This document shows, in pieces, positions 18,680 through 29,110 of a stretch of 64,000 nucleotides of DNA (position 1 is the stretch's first letter; each line of letters starts with the position of its first letter). Position numbers and translations under genes: made by a program. The DNA is from Sulfitobacter sp. BSw21498 (GTDB lineage Bacteria > Pseudomonadota > Alphaproteobacteria > Rhodobacterales > Rhodobacteraceae). The notes beneath the pieces are model-generated. The model made no database searches. It was not told the origin of the DNA and saw only the letters and a program-made list of their open reading frames with translations. Location: positions 2,770,001 to 2,834,000 of the forward strand of contig NZ_CP040753.1 in NCBI RefSeq assembly GCF_006064855.1, read 5' to 3'.

Positions 18680-18694
18680 TCCAGAGTCTCTGGA
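18680..18694. promoter_or_regulatory. 15-bp palindrome upstream of xthA
   Basis: TCCAGAGTCTCTGGA is a perfect palindrome around a central T, 69 bp before the xthA start and 9 bp after the preceding T run. It does not match the alphaproteobacterial LexA box. It is a possible operator. Confidence 0.35.
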
Positions 18695-18762
18695 ATTCGG
18701 CATGGTGGATACCGCTCATTTCGCGGTAGGGTGTGCGCGATTTGACCCAAGGGAGCTGCCTC

Positions 18763-19551
18763 ATGCCATTCACGCTGGCCACATGGAATATCAACTCTGT
18801 CCGGTTGCGCGAACCGATTGTGCTTAAGTTGCTGGCAGAACATGGGCCCGACGTTCTGTGCTTGCAGGAATGCAAAAGCCCCGTTGATAAGATCCCGACC
18901 GCCGCGTTTATCGAAGCAGGCTATACCCATATGGTGGCGCGTGGGCAAAAAGGATACAATGGTGTTGCAATCCTGTCGCGATTGCCGCTGGTTGATGCCG
19001 GCGGTCATGATTTTGCCACCCTTGGTCATGCCCGCCACGTTGCGGCCAAGCTCGAGAACGGGGTGACAGTGCACAACTTCTATGTGCCGGCGGGTGGCGA
19101 TGTGCCTGACCGCGAGGTGAACGAGAAGTTTGGCCAAAAGCTCGATTATCTGGCGGATATGCGCGACTGGTTTCATGGCGACAAGCCCGAGAAATCCATT
19201 CTGGTCGGTGATCTGAACATTGCCCCCCGCGAGGATGATGTCTGGGACCACAAGAAGCTGCTCAAAGTGGTCAGCCACACCCCCATCGAGGTCGAAAAAC
19301 TAGCCGAAACCCAGGACGCGGGCGGTTTTGTCGACGTCACGCGGCAAGATGTCCCCCGAGGCAACCTGTATAGCTGGTGGTCCTACCGTGCCAAAGATTG
19401 GGATGCTGCCGACAAAGGGCGTCGTCTGGACCATGTCTGGGCCACGGGCGATATCTCGGGTGCGGCGCATTCCAGCCGTGTGCTACGCGAAGCCCGTGGA
19501 TGGGAGAAGCCCAGCGACCACGCGCCGGTCTTTGCGACATTCGACCTTTGA
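18763..19551 (+). CDS. xthA: Exodeoxyribonuclease III
   Basis: 262-residue AP endonuclease/3' exonuclease of base-excision repair. It shows TWNINSVR at the N-terminus, LCLQECKSP (catalytic Glu), VGDLNIAPREDDVWD (the Asp/Asn pair) and the final SDHAPVFATFDL with the catalytic His. The ATG at 18763 follows AAGGGAGC at good spacing; an in-frame GTG 30 bp upstream is less likely. It lies between the CenR-like gene and the thioredoxin gene on the same strand, with independent transcription suggested by the terminator upstream. Confidence 0.94.
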   Translation: MPFTLATWNINSVRLREPIVLKLLAEHGPDVLCLQECKSPVDKIPTAAFIEAGYTHMVARGQKGYNGVAILSRLPLVDAGGHDFATLGHARHVAAKLENGVTVHNFYVPAGGDVPDREVNEKFGQKLDYLADMRDWFHGDKPEKSILVGDLNIAPREDDVWDHKKLLKVVSHTPIEVEKLAETQDAGGFVDVTRQDVPRGNLYSWWSYRAKDWDAADKGRRLDHVWATGDISGAAHSSRVLREARGWEKPSDHAPVFATFDL

Positions 19552-19603
19552 AATAGACAGACGCGCCCTCATATAAAGGGCAACCCCAAGCGAGGATTTT
19601 GAT

Positions 19604-20524
19604 ATGATGGATTTGAACCTTTCCCCTGTTGCCGCCGGTGATGCCGATCTGATCAAAGATACCACCGAAGCGACGTTCATGGCCGATGTCGTCGAGGCGT
19701 CGCAAACCGTGCCGGTGATTGTCGACTTTTGGGCCCCTTGGTGCGGCCCGTGCAAGACGCTTGGTCCGATGCTCGAAGACGCGGTGCGCGCGGCCAAAGG
19801 CGCGGTCAAGATGGTCAAGATCAACGTCGACGAAGCGCAGCAGATCGCGGGGCAGTTGCAGATTCAATCAATCCCGACGGTCTATGCCTTTTTCAAAGGC
19901 CAGCCTGTTGACGGGTTTCAGGGGGCCTTGCCACAATCCGAGATCAAGGCGTTTATCGATCGCGTGATCAAGGCAGGTGGCGGCGAAGCCCCTGGCGAAG
20001 AGCTTTCCGAAGCTGTGGCAGCGGCTGATGACATGTTGGCCGAGGGCGCTGCCCAAGACGCGCTGGACACCTTTACTGCGATCTTGGGCGAAGACCCGAA
20101 CCACGCTGGTGCCTATGGCGGCATGGTGCGTGCGTACATCGCGCTGGAGCAGCTGGATCAGGCCGAAGCCCATCTGAATGGCGCCCCGATGGAAATTTCC
20201 AAAGCGCCCGAGCTTGAAGCAGCGCATGCACAGCTGCAACTGGCGCGACAGGCGGCGGATGCCGGTCCGGTGGCCGAGCTTCAGGCCGCGGTTGATGCCA
20301 ACCCCGACGACATGCAGGCCCGTTTCGATCTGGCGCAGGCGCTTCAGGCGCACGGCGATACCCAAGCCGCCGTGGATCAGCTGCTAACGCTCTTTGGGAA
20401 GGACCGTGAGTGGAATGATGGCGCCGCCAAAACCCAGCTTTTCACTATTTTCGATGCGCTGAAAGCGAACGATCCCATTGCGTTAAATGGCCGTCGCAAA
20501 CTTAGCTCGATGATATTTGCATAA
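19604..20524 (+). CDS. cnoX: CnoX/YbbN-type thioredoxin with C-terminal TPR region
   Basis: 306-residue fusion of an N-terminal thioredoxin domain and a helical tetratricopeptide-like domain. The redox site WAPWCGPCK is intact (Cys47, Cys50), unlike in E. coli YbbN where it is altered, so this protein can probably do thiol exchange as well as act as a holdase that passes clients to GroEL. Residues 120-306 are repeated Ala-rich helical pairs. Two adjacent ATG codons are possible starts. It is followed after 27 bp by the Lon-N gene, and probably they are co-transcribed. Confidence 0.88.
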   Translation: MMDLNLSPVAAGDADLIKDTTEATFMADVVEASQTVPVIVDFWAPWCGPCKTLGPMLEDAVRAAKGAVKMVKINVDEAQQIAGQLQIQSIPTVYAFFKGQPVDGFQGALPQSEIKAFIDRVIKAGGGEAPGEELSEAVAAADDMLAEGAAQDALDTFTAILGEDPNHAGAYGGMVRAYIALEQLDQAEAHLNGAPMEISKAPELEAAHAQLQLARQAADAGPVAELQAAVDANPDDMQARFDLAQALQAHGDTQAAVDQLLTLFGKDREWNDGAAKTQLFTIFDALKANDPIALNGRRKLSSMIFA

Positions 20525-20551
20525 GGCGGGCTGCGCCCTAGGTAATCTAAC

Positions 20552-21196
20552 ATGATACAGCAATCAGACTTGCCAGACACAATCGCGATCTTCCCGTTGT
20601 CGGGCGCTTTGCTGCTGCCGCGCTCGCGGCTGCCGCTGCACATCTTTGAACCGCGCTATCTGCAGATGATCGAAGACTGCCTGAAAACGCCGGGACGGTT
20701 GATCGGCATGGTGCAGCCTAATGTCGTGCCGGGCCGCGAAGGCCCGGGACTGCAGACCATCGGTTGCGCAGGGCGGATCACCCAGTTCTCTGAAACCGAG
20801 GACGGGCGCTATATGATCACCCTTGCGGGGATGTCGCGCTTTCGTGTGGTGAAAGAGGTCGACGGCTTTGCCCCATACCGCCGCTGCGATGTCAGCTGGG
20901 ACGGGTTCGAACGCGACCTTGGCAAGGATGAACAGGACGGCACGTTCGACCGTGATACCTTCTTGAACAAACTTAGCCGCTATTTCGATGCACGCAACCT
21001 GTCGGCGGATTGGGATACGCTGCAAGAGGCCGACGATGAACTGTTGATCAACTCGCTGTCGATGATGCTTGATCTGGACAGTGAGGACAAACAGGCCTTG
21101 CTTGAAGCGCCCTCCCTGTCTACCCGACGCGAGACGCTCTTGACGTTGATCGAATACACCCTGCGGGGTGGCCAAGAAGGGGAGATGATGAATTGA
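20552..21196 (+). CDS. Lon N-terminal (substrate-binding) domain protein
   Basis: 214-residue stand-alone LON_substr_bdg protein. Landmarks are [26 protein letters not shown] in part at residues 10-35 (start [10 protein letters not shown], end HIFEPRY), then GCAGRI and MSRFRVV. No ATPase or protease domain follows. Its biochemical role is not established; it may present substrates or bind partners. Its stop overlaps the TTG start of the Trm112-like gene, a conserved pairing in Rhodobacterales. Confidence 0.88.
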   Translation: MIQQSDLPDTIAIFPLSGALLLPRSRLPLHIFEPRYLQMIEDCLKTPGRLIGMVQPNVVPGREGPGLQTIGCAGRITQFSETEDGRYMITLAGMSRFRVVKEVDGFAPYRRCDVSWDGFERDLGKDEQDGTFDRDTFLNKLSRYFDARNLSADWDTLQEADDELLINSLSMMLDLDSEDKQALLEAPSLSTRRETLLTLIEYTLRGGQEGEMMN

Positions 21197-21378
21197 ACGC
21201 CGAAGAGATACAGTTTGACCGCCGCATGCTAGAGGCGTTGATTTGCCCCCGCACCCAGATGCGTCTGACCTATGATGCCGACAAACAAGAGCTGATCTCT
21301 GAAACCGCCGGCCTGGCCTATCCGATCCGCAACGGTATCCCCGTGATGCTGGTCGACGAGGCGCGGATTATCGATTGA
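21193..21378 (+). CDS. Trm112 family protein
   Basis: 61-residue Trm112/YcaR-type protein. It shows [16 protein letters not shown] and the family ending [19 protein letters not shown]. Only one Cys of the zinc-type pairs remains, usual for bacterial members. The start is a TTG that overlaps the previous stop (TTGA), giving translational coupling; no in-frame ATG exists near the N-terminus. Eukaryotic Trm112 activates methyltransferases; a similar helper role in bacteria is inference. Confidence 0.88.
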   Translation: MNAEEIQFDRRMLEALICPRTQMRLTYDADKQELISETAGLAYPIRNGIPVMLVDEARIID

Positions 21379-21402
21379 ATTTTAGATGATGCTGGCACTG
21401 CG

Positions 21403-22629
21403 CTATAGCGCTTTGCCCTGCATCAAACGGGGCAGGGTGCCGGTCAGCCCTGCGGCCTCGCGCATAAAGCCACGACGTGCATCGGGCAGGGCATTGATCG
21501 CTGCCATCCCCACATCACGGGCCAAACGCAGCAGCGGATTGTCGTTCGAAAACAGCCTGTTGAAGCTATCTGTCGCCAAAGCCAGCGCGGTGTTATCGAA
21601 CCGGCGCCACAGCTGGTACTGTTGCAACACTGTGGTGCTGCCGATATCCTGCCCGCGTCGGTGCGCATCTGCGATGACTTCGGCCAATGCGGCGACATCG
21701 CGCATACCGGCGTTTAATCCCTGACCGGCAATCGGGTGTACGCCGTGCGCGGCATCCCCCAGCAGCGCGACACGCGTGGCCATCATCGCGTGCGCCAATG
21801 ACAGGCTCAGCGGGTAGGTGTAGCGCGCGCCGGCAAGGGAGATCTCGCCCAGAAAGTCACCGAACCTCGGGCGGAGCACGTCCAGATATCCGTCGTCTGG
21901 CAGCGCGTTGATATGTGCGGCACTGGCAGCGGTTTCGCTCCAGACGATGGACGACCTGTTGTCAGTGAGCGGCAGGATCGCCAGCGGGCCGGGTGGCATA
22001 AAGAACTGGTGCGCGACACCGTGATGCGGTTTTTCGTGAGCGATGGCGCAGACCAGCGCGGTTTGCGCATAGTCCCAGCCGATCCGCTTGATCCCCGCAC
22101 GAATTGCGGTACCGGATGCGCGGCCATCCGCGCCGACAACCAGCCGTGCGCGCAGGGACTTGCCGTCTGCGAAGGTCAGGGTGATACCCGAGGGTGCCGC
22201 GTCCTGCGCGACAACCGTTTCAGCATCCCGCCGCGTTATTAGTGGCTCGTTGCTGACAGCGTCCGTCAGGGCGCGCCGTAGATGGCGGTCTTCGACCATG
22301 TGGCCCATCGGCCCTTCTTCGATCTCCGCGTGATCGAAATGCATGAAGAAAGGGGAGGGGCCTTCGCCCGCGCGCCCGTCCGTCACCTTGATCTCGAGCA
22401 TCGGTTGCGCGTGGGATTTCACATCATCCCATAGGCCGAGCGCGCCCAGCATCCGCGTCGACGTCAGCGCCAGCGCATAGGATCGCCCGTCAAACGCCGC
22501 ATCTTCCCGCGCGGCGGCAGGCAGCCTGTCGATCAGCGTGACCCGCAGGCCGATCTGTGCCAAGGCCAAGGCAAGGGTAGGGCCGTTCAGCCCGCCACCA
22601 ACGATTGCGATATCTGTATCAAAATCCAT
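21403..22629 (-). CDS. UbiH/UbiF/COQ6-family FAD-dependent hydroxylase
   Basis: 408-residue aromatic-ring monooxygenase of ubiquinone synthesis. The FAD motif GGGLNGPTLALALAQ is at residues 10-24, the middle DG motif reads VVGADGRASG, and the second FAD motif is LLGDAAHGVHPIAGQGLNAG. Which ring position it hydroxylates (UbiH, UbiF or UbiL type) cannot be decided by eye. The start at 22629 (MDFDTD) fits the FAD strand best but has a weak ribosome site; an ATG at 22665 is the alternative. It converges with the Trm112 gene. Confidence 0.86.
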   Translation of the reverse strand: MDFDTDIAIVGGGLNGPTLALALAQIGLRVTLIDRLPAAAREDAAFDGRSYALALTSTRMLGALGLWDDVKSHAQPMLEIKVTDGRAGEGPSPFFMHFDHAEIEEGPMGHMVEDRHLRRALTDAVSNEPLITRRDAETVVAQDAAPSGITLTFADGKSLRARLVVGADGRASGTAIRAGIKRIGWDYAQTALVCAIAHEKPHHGVAHQFFMPPGPLAILPLTDNRSSIVWSETAASAAHINALPDDGYLDVLRPRFGDFLGEISLAGARYTYPLSLSLAHAMMATRVALLGDAAHGVHPIAGQGLNAGMRDVAALAEVIADAHRRGQDIGSTTVLQQYQLWRRFDNTALALATDSFNRLFSNDNPLLRLARDVGMAAINALPDARRGFMREAAGLTGTLPRLMQGKAL

Positions 22630-22718
22630 AGCTTTAGATATGGGCGTGCAGCAGGGATTGTCCATGCACGCTAGCGTCGCTACCGTCCCTTTTCCATAGC
22701 ATTATTCGAGGAAACAAC

Positions 22719-24047
22719 ATGCAAGAGTGGTTATCCATGACAGCCGCAGATCTGGGACGGGGCATCGGTGACGGCCAGATTGACCCGGTTACGCTGTGCC
22801 AGACCTATCTTGACGCGATTGACGCACACCCGCTGCGGGACCGTATCTATGCCCGCGTGACGGCTGACCGTGCGCTGACCGAAGCCGGTGCCGCGCGGGA
22901 TCGCGCCCGCGCAGGCCAGCGTCTGTCACTGCTGGATGGTGTGCCGATCAGCTGGAAAGACCTGTTTGACACAGCGGGCGTCGCGACAGAGGCAGGCAGC
23001 GCCCTGCTAAAAGACCGCGTGCCCGACCGCGACGCACGTGTGCTGGCGAATGCGACGGCAATGGGGCTGGTCTGTCTTGGCAAAACCCACATGAGCGAAC
23101 TGGCGTTTTCGGGGCTCGGATATAACCCCAGCACCGCCACGCCGCCTTGTGTGAACGACGAAGCCGCTGTTGCGGGCGGGTCATCCTCGGGGGCCGCGGC
23201 CTCTGTCGCTTTCGGGTTAGCGGCGGCGGCGATCGGCTCTGACACGGGGGGATCGGTGCGCGTGCCTGCAGCGTGGAACGATCTGGTGGGGCTGAAAACC
23301 ACATCGGGTCGTGTGTCGCTTGAGGGCGTCGTGCCCTTGGCCGCCAAGTTCGATACCGTTGGGCCGCTTTGCCGGTCGGTAGAGGATGCAAGCCTGCTGC
23401 TGGCGCTCACCGAAGGGTCAAAACCGATGGACATGGGCAGCACTGAAATCGAAGGACGCCGTTTTGCTATCCTGCGGACGGTGGCCTTTGACGATATCGA
23501 TGAAGCCCCTGCGACGGCTTTCGACGATGCGGTCGCGCGGTTGAAAGATGCGGGAGCCGTGATCGAGGACATCAGCTTTGAGGCGCTGCACGAGGCGATG
23601 CCGCTCAGCGGGTGTCTCTATACTGCCGAGGCCTATGGGCTGTGGCGTGACGTGATCGAGGCGAATCCGGATGCGATGTACGGCGAAATCCTTGAACGCT
23701 TTCGTCTGGGGAAATCCCACTCCGGTCCCGATTATGTGGCGGCCTGGGCGAAAATTGATAAAATCCGCGTCGAGTACCTAAAAGCTGTGGCGGGCTTTGA
23801 TGCCGTGCTGATCCCCACCGCGCCCTTGTTGCCGCCGAAACTGGACCGGTTGGAAACGGAACACGACTACTATGTTTCGGCCAACCTCATGACCTTGCGC
23901 AACACGCGTATCGGGAATCTTATGGGGCTAGCAGCAGTGACGCTGCCCACCGGCACCCCGTCTTGCGGCCTTATGCTGATGGGCACGCCCTACGGCGAAG
24001 AGCATCTGCTGCGCGTCGCCGCAGCCGCCGAGGAAGCACTGGCCTAA
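22719..24047 (+). CDS. Amidase (amidase signature family)
   Basis: 442-residue amidase with the Ser-cisSer-Lys triad. Lys is in DGVPISWKDLF, the glycine-serine loop reads AGGSSSGAAASVA, and the nucleophile region reads GSDTGGSVRVPAA. No Asp/Glu-tRNA partner genes lie nearby, so a metabolic amide substrate is more likely than GatA function; the substrate is not predictable. It stands alone, divergent from the Ubi hydroxylase, with a strong hairpin after its stop. Confidence 0.87.
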   Translation: MQEWLSMTAADLGRGIGDGQIDPVTLCQTYLDAIDAHPLRDRIYARVTADRALTEAGAARDRARAGQRLSLLDGVPISWKDLFDTAGVATEAGSALLKDRVPDRDARVLANATAMGLVCLGKTHMSELAFSGLGYNPSTATPPCVNDEAAVAGGSSSGAAASVAFGLAAAAIGSDTGGSVRVPAAWNDLVGLKTTSGRVSLEGVVPLAAKFDTVGPLCRSVEDASLLLALTEGSKPMDMGSTEIEGRRFAILRTVAFDDIDEAPATAFDDAVARLKDAGAVIEDISFEALHEAMPLSGCLYTAEAYGLWRDVIEANPDAMYGEILERFRLGKSHSGPDYVAAWAKIDKIRVEYLKAVAGFDAVLIPTAPLLPPKLDRLETEHDYYVSANLMTLRNTRIGNLMGLAAVTLPTGTPSCGLMLMGTPYGEEHLLRVAAAAEEALA

Positions 24048-24060
24048 ATGACACAAACGC

Positions 24061-24094
24061 TGCCCCGCGTCCTGCAATGTCTGGACGCGGGGCA
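24061..24094 (+). terminator. Hairpin after the amidase gene
   Basis: Arms TGCCCCGCGTCC (24061-24072) and GGACGCGGGGCA (24083-24094) pair perfectly over 12 bp with a 10-nt loop. No T run follows, so it is a strong stem but an atypical terminator. Confidence 0.6.
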
Positions 24095-24153
24095 AGCCCT
24101 TGGGTACTCTGGAACAAACGGGGCATGAATGATCCCGAACCCGAGGCAGTGAA

Positions 24154-25338
24154 ATGATGTACCCCGAGCGGTTTTCGAACCTTCCGGCCCACGCGTGGCC
24201 GCGCCTGCGCGCATTGCTTGATGCGCATGAAGGCGGTGGCACGCCGATCCATATGACGATTGGCGAGCCGAAACATGCTTTTCCGGCGTGGGTCACCGAT
24301 GTGATCGCGCAAAATGCGGCTGGGTTTAACAGCTATCCCGCAAACGATGGCACACCCCAGTTGCGTGGTGCGATTGCCGGATGGATCAACCGGCGCTACG
24401 GCGTGGCGGTGGACGCAGATACGCAGGTCATGCCGCTGAATGGCACCCGCGAAGGGCTGTATAACGCGGTCATGGCCGTGTGTCCGGAAACGAAGAACGG
24501 CCAGAAGCCGGCCATTCTGATGCCGAACCCGTTTTATCAAGTCTATATGATCGCCGCGATTTCCGGTGCGGCTGATCCGGTCATGGTTCCCGCGACGCGC
24601 GATACCGGCCATTTGCCCGATTTTGCCAATCTGCCCGAAAACGTGTTGAACCGGACCACAGCGGCCTATATTTGTTCGCCTGCCAACCCGCAGGGCGCTG
24701 TCGCCACCCGTGACTATTGGGCCGATCTGATCGCCTTGGCTGAAAAATATGATTTCAAGATTTTTGCGGATGAATGCTATTCCGAAATCTACCGCGACAC
24801 GCCGCCCGTCGGTGCGTTGCAGGTCGCCCAAGAGGTCGGCGCTGATCCGGACCGTGTGGTGATTTTCCATTCGCTGTCAAAGCGGTCGAACTTGCCCGGA
24901 CTGCGGTCCGGCTTTGCGGCATCAGGTGTCAACACCATGCGCGAGATCAAGCAGCTGCGAAACTATGCCGGTGCGCCGCTGCCGCTGCCCTTGCAAGCGG
25001 CCTCTGCTGCGGTGTGGGACGATGAAGCCCATGTGGCCGAGAACCGCGCGCTGTATGTCGAAAAATACGAAGTCGCCGACCGAATTCTGGGTAATGTTCC
25101 CGGATACCAAAGCCCCGAGGCAGGGTTCTTTTTGTGGCTGCCGGTCGAGGATGACGAGGCTGCGGCACTGAAACTTTGGCGTGAAACCGGCGTGCGGGTG
25201 CTGCCGGGCGGCTATCTGGCGCAAACCGTAAACGGCGAAAACCCCGGTAAACAGTATATTCGGGTGGCGATGGTCGCCCCAAAAGAAGAGACGACGCGCG
25301 GGATCGAAGCGATCCGCCGCTGTCTCTATCCAGAGTAA
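24154..25338 (+). CDS. Class I/II aminotransferase, DapC-like
   Basis: 394-residue PLP-dependent fold type I aminotransferase. It shows [16 protein letters not shown] near the N-terminus, [17 protein letters not shown], and the PLP-lysine segment [15 protein letters not shown]. The last block is typical of succinyldiaminopimelate aminotransferase (DapC) in alphaproteobacteria, which would serve lysine and peptidoglycan precursor synthesis; other acceptors remain possible. It precedes ftsK by 17 bp on the same strand, a common pairing, so co-transcription is likely. Confidence 0.87.
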   Translation: MMYPERFSNLPAHAWPRLRALLDAHEGGGTPIHMTIGEPKHAFPAWVTDVIAQNAAGFNSYPANDGTPQLRGAIAGWINRRYGVAVDADTQVMPLNGTREGLYNAVMAVCPETKNGQKPAILMPNPFYQVYMIAAISGAADPVMVPATRDTGHLPDFANLPENVLNRTTAAYICSPANPQGAVATRDYWADLIALAEKYDFKIFADECYSEIYRDTPPVGALQVAQEVGADPDRVVIFHSLSKRSNLPGLRSGFAASGVNTMREIKQLRNYAGAPLPLPLQAASAAVWDDEAHVAENRALYVEKYEVADRILGNVPGYQSPEAGFFLWLPVEDDEAAALKLWRETGVRVLPGGYLAQTVNGENPGKQYIRVAMVAPKEETTRGIEAIRRCLYPE

Positions 25339-25355
25339 GACGAGGGATCAGAGCA

Positions 25356-28277
25356 ATGGCATATCAGACACGTGGGCGCGACCCTTTGCTAGACACAAAC
25401 ATGGCAGAAGCGATCGAAAAGCGCGGCAAGGAATTGCTGGGACTTGGGTTGATAGCCCTTGGCCTGATGGCCGCGATGATGATTGGCAGCTACACCCCCG
25501 ATGATCCGAACTGGATGGTTTCGACCGATGCGCCGGTTCAAAACTGGCTGGGCCGCATGGGCGCATCGATCGCGGCACCGCTGTTCATGATCGTGGGCTG
25601 GGGCGCGTGGTCTGTTGCGGCAGTCTTGCTGGCGTGGGGCGTACGTTTCGCCCTGCACCGTGGCGAAGAACGCGCAGTTGGCCGGTTGATTTTCGCCCCG
25701 ATTGGCGTCGCGCTCTGTTCAATCTATGGCGCGACCCTGACGCCGGATGCGGCTTGGCTGCAAACCCACAGCTTTGGCTTGGGCGGGCTGTTCGGTGATA
25801 CCGTGATGGGGGTCATCCTGACCGTTCTACCCATCGGGTCGACCTTTACGATCAAGCTGATGTCGCTGCTCATGGGCGTATCGATCCTCGTGTTCGGTGC
25901 CTTTGTCTTCGGCTTTACCCGACTTGAACTGCAACGCCTGTTCCGCTTCATGCTGGTGGGGCTGATCATGGGCTATGCCGGTTTGATGACCCTCTTGGGA
26001 CGCGGTGCTTCGGGTGCGGTTTCAGCGGCACAGGGGCTTCAGTCACGTCAGCTGGAACGTCGCGAACGCAACCGCATAGAGGCCGAAGAGAACGCTGAGT
26101 TTGCTGCAAGCCAAGGGTATTATAACGATGCGTCGGCCTATGATAATGCGCCTGCACCTGCGCCCAGAACCGGTTTGCTGTCGAAGATGCCGGCACTGGT
26201 CAAACGTTCCGATCCGCTGCCCGAACCTGAATTGGTCGAAACATGGGCCGATCCGGAACTGGACGAAGGTCCGAGCGACGATCGCATCAAATCCAAGATC
26301 GCCGATGTGATTAAAAGCCGTGTGCGCAAAGGCGGCGGCGTGCACACCCCGTCCACCGCGCCTTTGACACGCGGTCGCGGGCGTGGTCCCGATCCACTGC
26401 TGCTGGATACCACAGCGCGGGGTGGCCATCGTGCAGAACCCCCGCTCACCGGCGCTCAGGCCCCCTCCCCTACCCGGGCAGAGCCCCCTTTGAGCGCAAG
26501 CCGTAGCCCTTTGATCGCCGAACGGCCTGTGCTTGAGCTGACCCCGTCCGAACCCGACTACGATGCGGATATGGCGGTTCTGGATGATGATCCAATGTTC
26601 GACAGCCAGCTGCCTTTGCAAGAGGCAGAGCCCGACACGGCCATGCAGATCCCTGTCGCGCAACCACGCAAAGTGGTGCAGCCGCTGGTCCGCAAACCGG
26701 TTCAACCCAGCAAGCAGGCTCAGGTCGAGGCGCAGCCTGCGCTGACCTTTGAGGACACGCATCCCGGGTTCGAGCTGCCCCCTCTGAACCTGTTGGAAAG
26801 CCCCGACACGGTTGAACGTCTTCACCTGAGCGATGACGCGCTGGAGGAGAACGCGCGCATGCTGGAAAACGTTCTCGACGACTATGGCGTGAAGGGCGAA
26901 ATCGTCGCCGTGCGTCCCGGACCGGTTGTCACCATGTACGAACTCGAACCGGCACCGGGCCTCAAGGCGAGCCGTGTGATCGGTCTGGCAGACGATATCG
27001 CGCGCTCGATGGCGGCGTTGTCGGCGCGTGTTTCCACCGTGCCGGGCCGCAGCGTGATCGGGATCGAACTGCCCAACGAAAACCGCGAGAAAGTCGTCTT
27101 GCGCGAAATTCTGGCTGCCCGTGATTTCGGCGACAGTACCATGCGCTTGCCGCTGGCCCTGGGCAAAGACATTGGCGGGGATCCTATCGTTGCAAACCTT
27201 GCCAAGATGCCTCACCTGCTGATTGCGGGGACGACGGGGTCGGGTAAGTCGGTTGCCATCAACACGATGATTCTGTCGCTGCTTTACAAGCTGACACCCC
27301 AAGAGTGCCGGATGATCATGATCGACCCCAAGATGTTGGAACTGTCCGTCTATGACGGCATCCCGCACCTGCTGTCCCCTGTTGTGACCGACCCGAAAAA
27401 GGCCGTTGTCGCGCTGAAATGGACCGTAGGAGAGATGGAAGAGCGCTATCGCAAGATGTCCAAGATGGGCGTCCGCAACATCGAGGGCTATAACGGCCGC
27501 GTGCGCGATGCTTTGGCCAAGGGCGAAATGTTCAGCCGCACCGTTCAGACCGGTTTTGACGATGATACGGGCGAGCCGATCTTTGAGACGGATGAGTTCA
27601 AGCCCGAGGCACTGCCCTACATCGTTGTCGTCGTCGACGAGATGGCCGACCTGATGATGGTGGCAGGCAAAGAGATCGAAGCCTGTATCCAGCGTCTTGC
27701 TCAAATGGCGCGGGCCTCCGGTATCCACTTGATCATGGCAACACAGCGTCCGTCGGTCGATGTGATCACCGGTACGATCAAGGCGAACTTCCCCACCCGG
27801 ATTTCCTTTCAAGTGACGTCCAAGATCGACAGCCGCACCATCCTTGGCGAAATGGGGGCGGAACAGCTGCTTGGCATGGGGGACATGCTGTACATGGCAG
27901 GCGGGTCCAAGATTGTGCGCTGCCATGGGCCATTCGTCAGCGATGAAGAAGTCGAAGAGATCGTGAACCACCTTAAGGCATACGGCGAACCCGATTATGT
28001 ATCGGGCGTAGTCGAAGGGCCGTCTGACGACCAAGAGGGCAGCATCGACGCAGTACTAGGTCTTGGCGGGAACACTGACGGCGAAGACGCACAGTATGAT
28101 ACTGCTGTCGCCATCGTTGCAAAGGACCGCAAATGTTCGACGTCGTACATCCAGCGTAAACTGGGCATCGGCTATAACAAGGCGGCACGTCTGGTCGAAC
28201 AGATGGAGGACGCAGGCCTCGTTTCGCCGGCGAACCATGTGGGCAAACGCGAAATCCTGATACCAGAACAGGGTTAA
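25356..28277 (+). CDS. ftsK: DNA translocase FtsK
   Basis: 973-residue septal DNA pump that moves chromosome termini during division. Four or five hydrophobic membrane helices occupy residues 30-205, a Pro/charged linker runs to about 450, and the RecA-like motor follows with Walker [10 protein letters not shown] at about 625 and Walker [11 protein letters not shown]. The winged-helix gamma domain is at the C-terminus ([21 protein letters not shown]). The length is on the long side because of the linker. It is followed by lolA, an order seen in many proteobacteria. Confidence 0.96.
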   Translation: MAYQTRGRDPLLDTNMAEAIEKRGKELLGLGLIALGLMAAMMIGSYTPDDPNWMVSTDAPVQNWLGRMGASIAAPLFMIVGWGAWSVAAVLLAWGVRFALHRGEERAVGRLIFAPIGVALCSIYGATLTPDAAWLQTHSFGLGGLFGDTVMGVILTVLPIGSTFTIKLMSLLMGVSILVFGAFVFGFTRLELQRLFRFMLVGLIMGYAGLMTLLGRGASGAVSAAQGLQSRQLERRERNRIEAEENAEFAASQGYYNDASAYDNAPAPAPRTGLLSKMPALVKRSDPLPEPELVETWADPELDEGPSDDRIKSKIADVIKSRVRKGGGVHTPSTAPLTRGRGRGPDPLLLDTTARGGHRAEPPLTGAQAPSPTRAEPPLSASRSPLIAERPVLELTPSEPDYDADMAVLDDDPMFDSQLPLQEAEPDTAMQIPVAQPRKVVQPLVRKPVQPSKQAQVEAQPALTFEDTHPGFELPPLNLLESPDTVERLHLSDDALEENARMLENVLDDYGVKGEIVAVRPGPVVTMYELEPAPGLKASRVIGLADDIARSMAALSARVSTVPGRSVIGIELPNENREKVVLREILAARDFGDSTMRLPLALGKDIGGDPIVANLAKMPHLLIAGTTGSGKSVAINTMILSLLYKLTPQECRMIMIDPKMLELSVYDGIPHLLSPVVTDPKKAVVALKWTVGEMEERYRKMSKMGVRNIEGYNGRVRDALAKGEMFSRTVQTGFDDDTGEPIFETDEFKPEALPYIVVVVDEMADLMMVAGKEIEACIQRLAQMARASGIHLIMATQRPSVDVITGTIKANFPTRISFQVTSKIDSRTILGEMGAEQLLGMGDMLYMAGGSKIVRCHGPFVSDEEVEEIVNHLKAYGEPDYVSGVVEGPSDDQEGSIDAVLGLGGNTDGEDAQYDTAVAIVAKDRKCSTSYIQRKLGIGYNKAARLVEQMEDAGLVSPANHVGKREILIPEQG

Positions 28278-28312
28278 CCGGCAAAATTTATCGGAACGTC
28301 ATAGCGACGTTG

Positions 28313-28344
28313 GGGGTTGGCTTGGGAACAGGCCGACCCCTTTT
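28313..28344 (+). terminator. Rho-independent terminator after ftsK
   Basis: GGGGTTGGC (28313-28321) pairs with GCCGACCCC-type arm (28332-28340) over 9 bp including one G-T, followed by TTTT. It suggests that lolA has its own promoter in the 100 bp that follow. Confidence 0.7.
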
Positions 28345-28446
28345 GCGTTTGCGCCGTGTTAAGCGATATCCTGCTGCGTGATATCGTATATCATGATGCG
28401 AAACCCTATGTCGAAGGCAAGGCACTGGAATAAAAATAGGAAGACT

Positions 28447-29052
28447 ATGATGCGTTTTGTGACAACCACCGTACTGGCCATAGGCTTGGGGCTCGCGGCT
28501 GTGATGCCCGCTGCCGCCGACAAACTGCCGCTGAACGAGATTTCCGGCTATTTGAATAAACTGAAGACCGCCAAGGGCGAATTCACCCAGATCAACGATG
28601 ACGGATCAATCAGCACGGGCACGATCTATATCAAGCGTCCGGGCAAGGTGCGCTTTGAATATAACGCGCCGGATTCCGGTACTGTTATCGCGGGCAGCAA
28701 CACCGTCGTCATCTATGACAAGAAATCGAACCAGCCGGCAGAGACATATCCCCTGTCCAAGACCCCGCTGTCGATCATATTGGCGGCGAATGTGAACCTC
28801 GGTCAGGCCAAGATGGTCACGGGCCACAGCTATGATGGCACCGCGACCACCGTACGCGCCCAAGATCCCGCGCATCCGGAATACGGTAACATCGAACTAA
28901 AGTTCACCGGCAGCCCCGTAGAGCTGCGCCAGTGGATCATCAACGATGGCAATGGCACGCGAACCACGGTCGTTCTGGGTGATCTACAAAAGGGCGGCAG
29001 CCTGTCTAACAGCCTGTTTGATGTCGGCAGCCCCGGCAAAACGAACCGCTAA
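28447..29052 (+). CDS. lolA: Outer-membrane lipoprotein carrier LolA
   Basis: 201-residue periplasmic chaperone that ferries lipoproteins from LolCDE to the outer membrane. It has a signal peptide (MMRFVTTTVLAIGLGLAAVM, cleavage near AAA-DK), then the half-barrel with KTAKGEFTQIN, GTIYIKRPGKVRFEY and FDVGSPG at the end. I chose the ATG at 28447 from the AGGAAG ribosome site 3-4 nt upstream and the signal peptide; an ATG three bases later is equally usable. Confidence 0.92.
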   Translation: MMRFVTTTVLAIGLGLAAVMPAAADKLPLNEISGYLNKLKTAKGEFTQINDDGSISTGTIYIKRPGKVRFEYNAPDSGTVIAGSNTVVIYDKKSNQPAETYPLSKTPLSIILAANVNLGQAKMVTGHSYDGTATTVRAQDPAHPEYGNIELKFTGSPVELRQWIINDGNGTRTTVVLGDLQKGGSLSNSLFDVGSPGKTNR

Positions 29053-29057
29053 ACGAA

Positions 29058-29089
29058 AAAGGGCCCCCAGCATCAGCGAGGGGCCCTTT
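29058..29089. terminator. Bidirectional terminator between lolA and the transglycosylase gene
   Basis: AAAGGGCCCC (29058-29067) pairs perfectly with GGGGCCCTTT (29080-29089), flanked by A-rich sequence on the left and T-rich on the right, so it can work for both convergent genes. Confidence 0.88.
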
Positions 29090-29110
29090 CTTTATGCGGT
29101 GTCGGGTGGC

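Noticed and set aside
25900..26760. Repeat-rich linker of FtsK as a possible frameshift or insertion
   Set aside because: The frame is continuous and long Pro/charged linkers are normal in alphaproteobacterial FtsK.
26043..28034. 663-codon open frame antisense to ftsK
   Set aside because: Shadow of a high-G+C gene: composition is Arg/His/Gln-rich, there are no domain motifs, and the plus-strand frame has all FtsK motifs.
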